Positions 33,555 through 33,826 of a stretch of 33,826 bases of DNA are shown one piece after another. A model generated the notes under the pieces. The model searched no databases, was not told where the DNA came from, and worked only from the letters and a program-made list of their open reading frames with translations. Made by a program: the position numbers and the translations under genes. This DNA is from CAZCQG01 sp964500775. GTDB taxonomy: Bacteria > Campylobacterota > Campylobacteria > Campylobacterales > CAZCQG01. The stretch is from contig CAZCQG010000023.1 of the NCBI GenBank assembly GCA_964500775.1, forward strand, positions 1-33,826, written 5' to 3'. The number at the start of each line of letters is the position of its first letter. Within the stretch, counting starts at the first letter, position 1.

Positions 33555-33826
33555 TTATAATTTTTCAAGTTTTTTCTTTAGGGCTTTTTCTATCTCTTCG
33601 GGAAGCTCTTTGTTCACCGGAAAGCCCAATTCATCAAGTTTGTCTCTAATTTCTTCGAAAGACTTCTTGCCGAGATTCTTTATCTCTTTGAGTTCACTTT
33701 CGCTCATTAAAGCTAGTTGTCCGACATATTTTATATTGCTTCTATCTAGACAATTAAAGCTTCTCGCGCTTAAATTCAAGCTGTCTACTTTTTGCGTCAA
33801 AATCTTTAACTCTGAAAACTCTTCAT
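33555..33826 (-). CDS. rpoA: RNA polymerase alpha subunit, C-terminal part only
   Basis: The last 90 or so codons of rpoA, running off the right edge. The alpha C-terminal domain is clear: VDSLNLSARSFNCLDRSNI, then YVGQLALMSESELKEIKNLG and KKSFEEIRDKLDELGF. This domain contacts upstream DNA and activators. The tail is Lys/Glu rich (EIEKALKKKLEKL). Nothing in this part suggests damage; the N-terminal domains are outside the window. Confidence 0.96.
   Translation of the reverse strand, partial: EEFSELKILTQKVDSLNLSARSFNCLDRSNIKYVGQLALMSESELKEIKNLGKKSFEEIRDKLDELGFPVNKELPEEIEKALKKKLEKL

Overview
The window looks like chromosomal DNA from a member of the Campylobacterota (Epsilonproteobacteria), probably free-living rather than a host-restricted pathogen. 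Three gene orders support this. The run rpoA-rplQ-nfu-(unknown)-murE ... ybaB-PDZ-ispA resembles Campylobacter. The run ftsI-fliE-flgC-flgB ... ftsW resembles Helicobacter. Complex I carries the very short NuoE-like protein known from Campylobacter. Genes are tightly packed with many 1-20 bp overlaps, and no gene-free stretch exceeds about 250 bp. The genus cannot be fixed from the sequence alone.

Layout. (1) 1-6227, minus strand: the front of a complex I operon, nuoA-B-C-D-E(short)-hybrid flavoprotein-nuoG, with nuoG running off the left edge. The NuoF position holds a fusion of a NuoF-type iron-sulfur segment with a GltD-type FAD/NAD(P)H module. (2) 6465-10622, minus: SDR oxidoreductase, CDF metal exporter, SapC-family protein and an AAA ATPase that probably starts at a CTG codon. 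(3) 10711-16096, minus: a tripartite RND efflux operon (TolC-like, adaptor, pump) whose pump is split into two overlapping ORFs. (4) 16325-16666, plus: a small exported protein of unknown function. (5) 16663-19739, minus: ftsI, fliE, flgC and flgB, with a recognisable sigma-54 promoter inside an inverted repeat. (6) 19914-20707, plus: an antitoxin/PIN-like toxin pair lying between flgB and ftsW (20724-21878, plus). (7) 21880-26101, minus: a chemoreceptor with a CZB domain, a MATE exporter, a methyltransferase and an N-carbamoylputrescine amidase. (8) 26139-26655, minus: a MazF-type toxin and its antitoxin. (9) 26793-26920: a block of four hairpins bounded by inverted repeats, which supplies the end of the next gene. 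(10) 26902-33826, minus: a housekeeping run of tcdA, surE, ispA, PDZ protein, ybaB, panD, murE, TPR-like protein, nfu, rplQ and rpoA (C-terminal end only).

The genes cover respiration, envelope and division (FtsI, FtsW, MurE), flagellar rod assembly, metal and drug efflux, and isoprenoid, pantothenate and Fe-S metabolism. The two toxin-antitoxin pairs and the hairpin block are the accessory parts. The least ordinary items are the hybrid complex I flavoprotein, the hairpin block, the split RND pump, the CTG-started AAA ATPase beside SapC, and the sigma-54 promoter/inverted repeat facing a toxin-antitoxin insertion.
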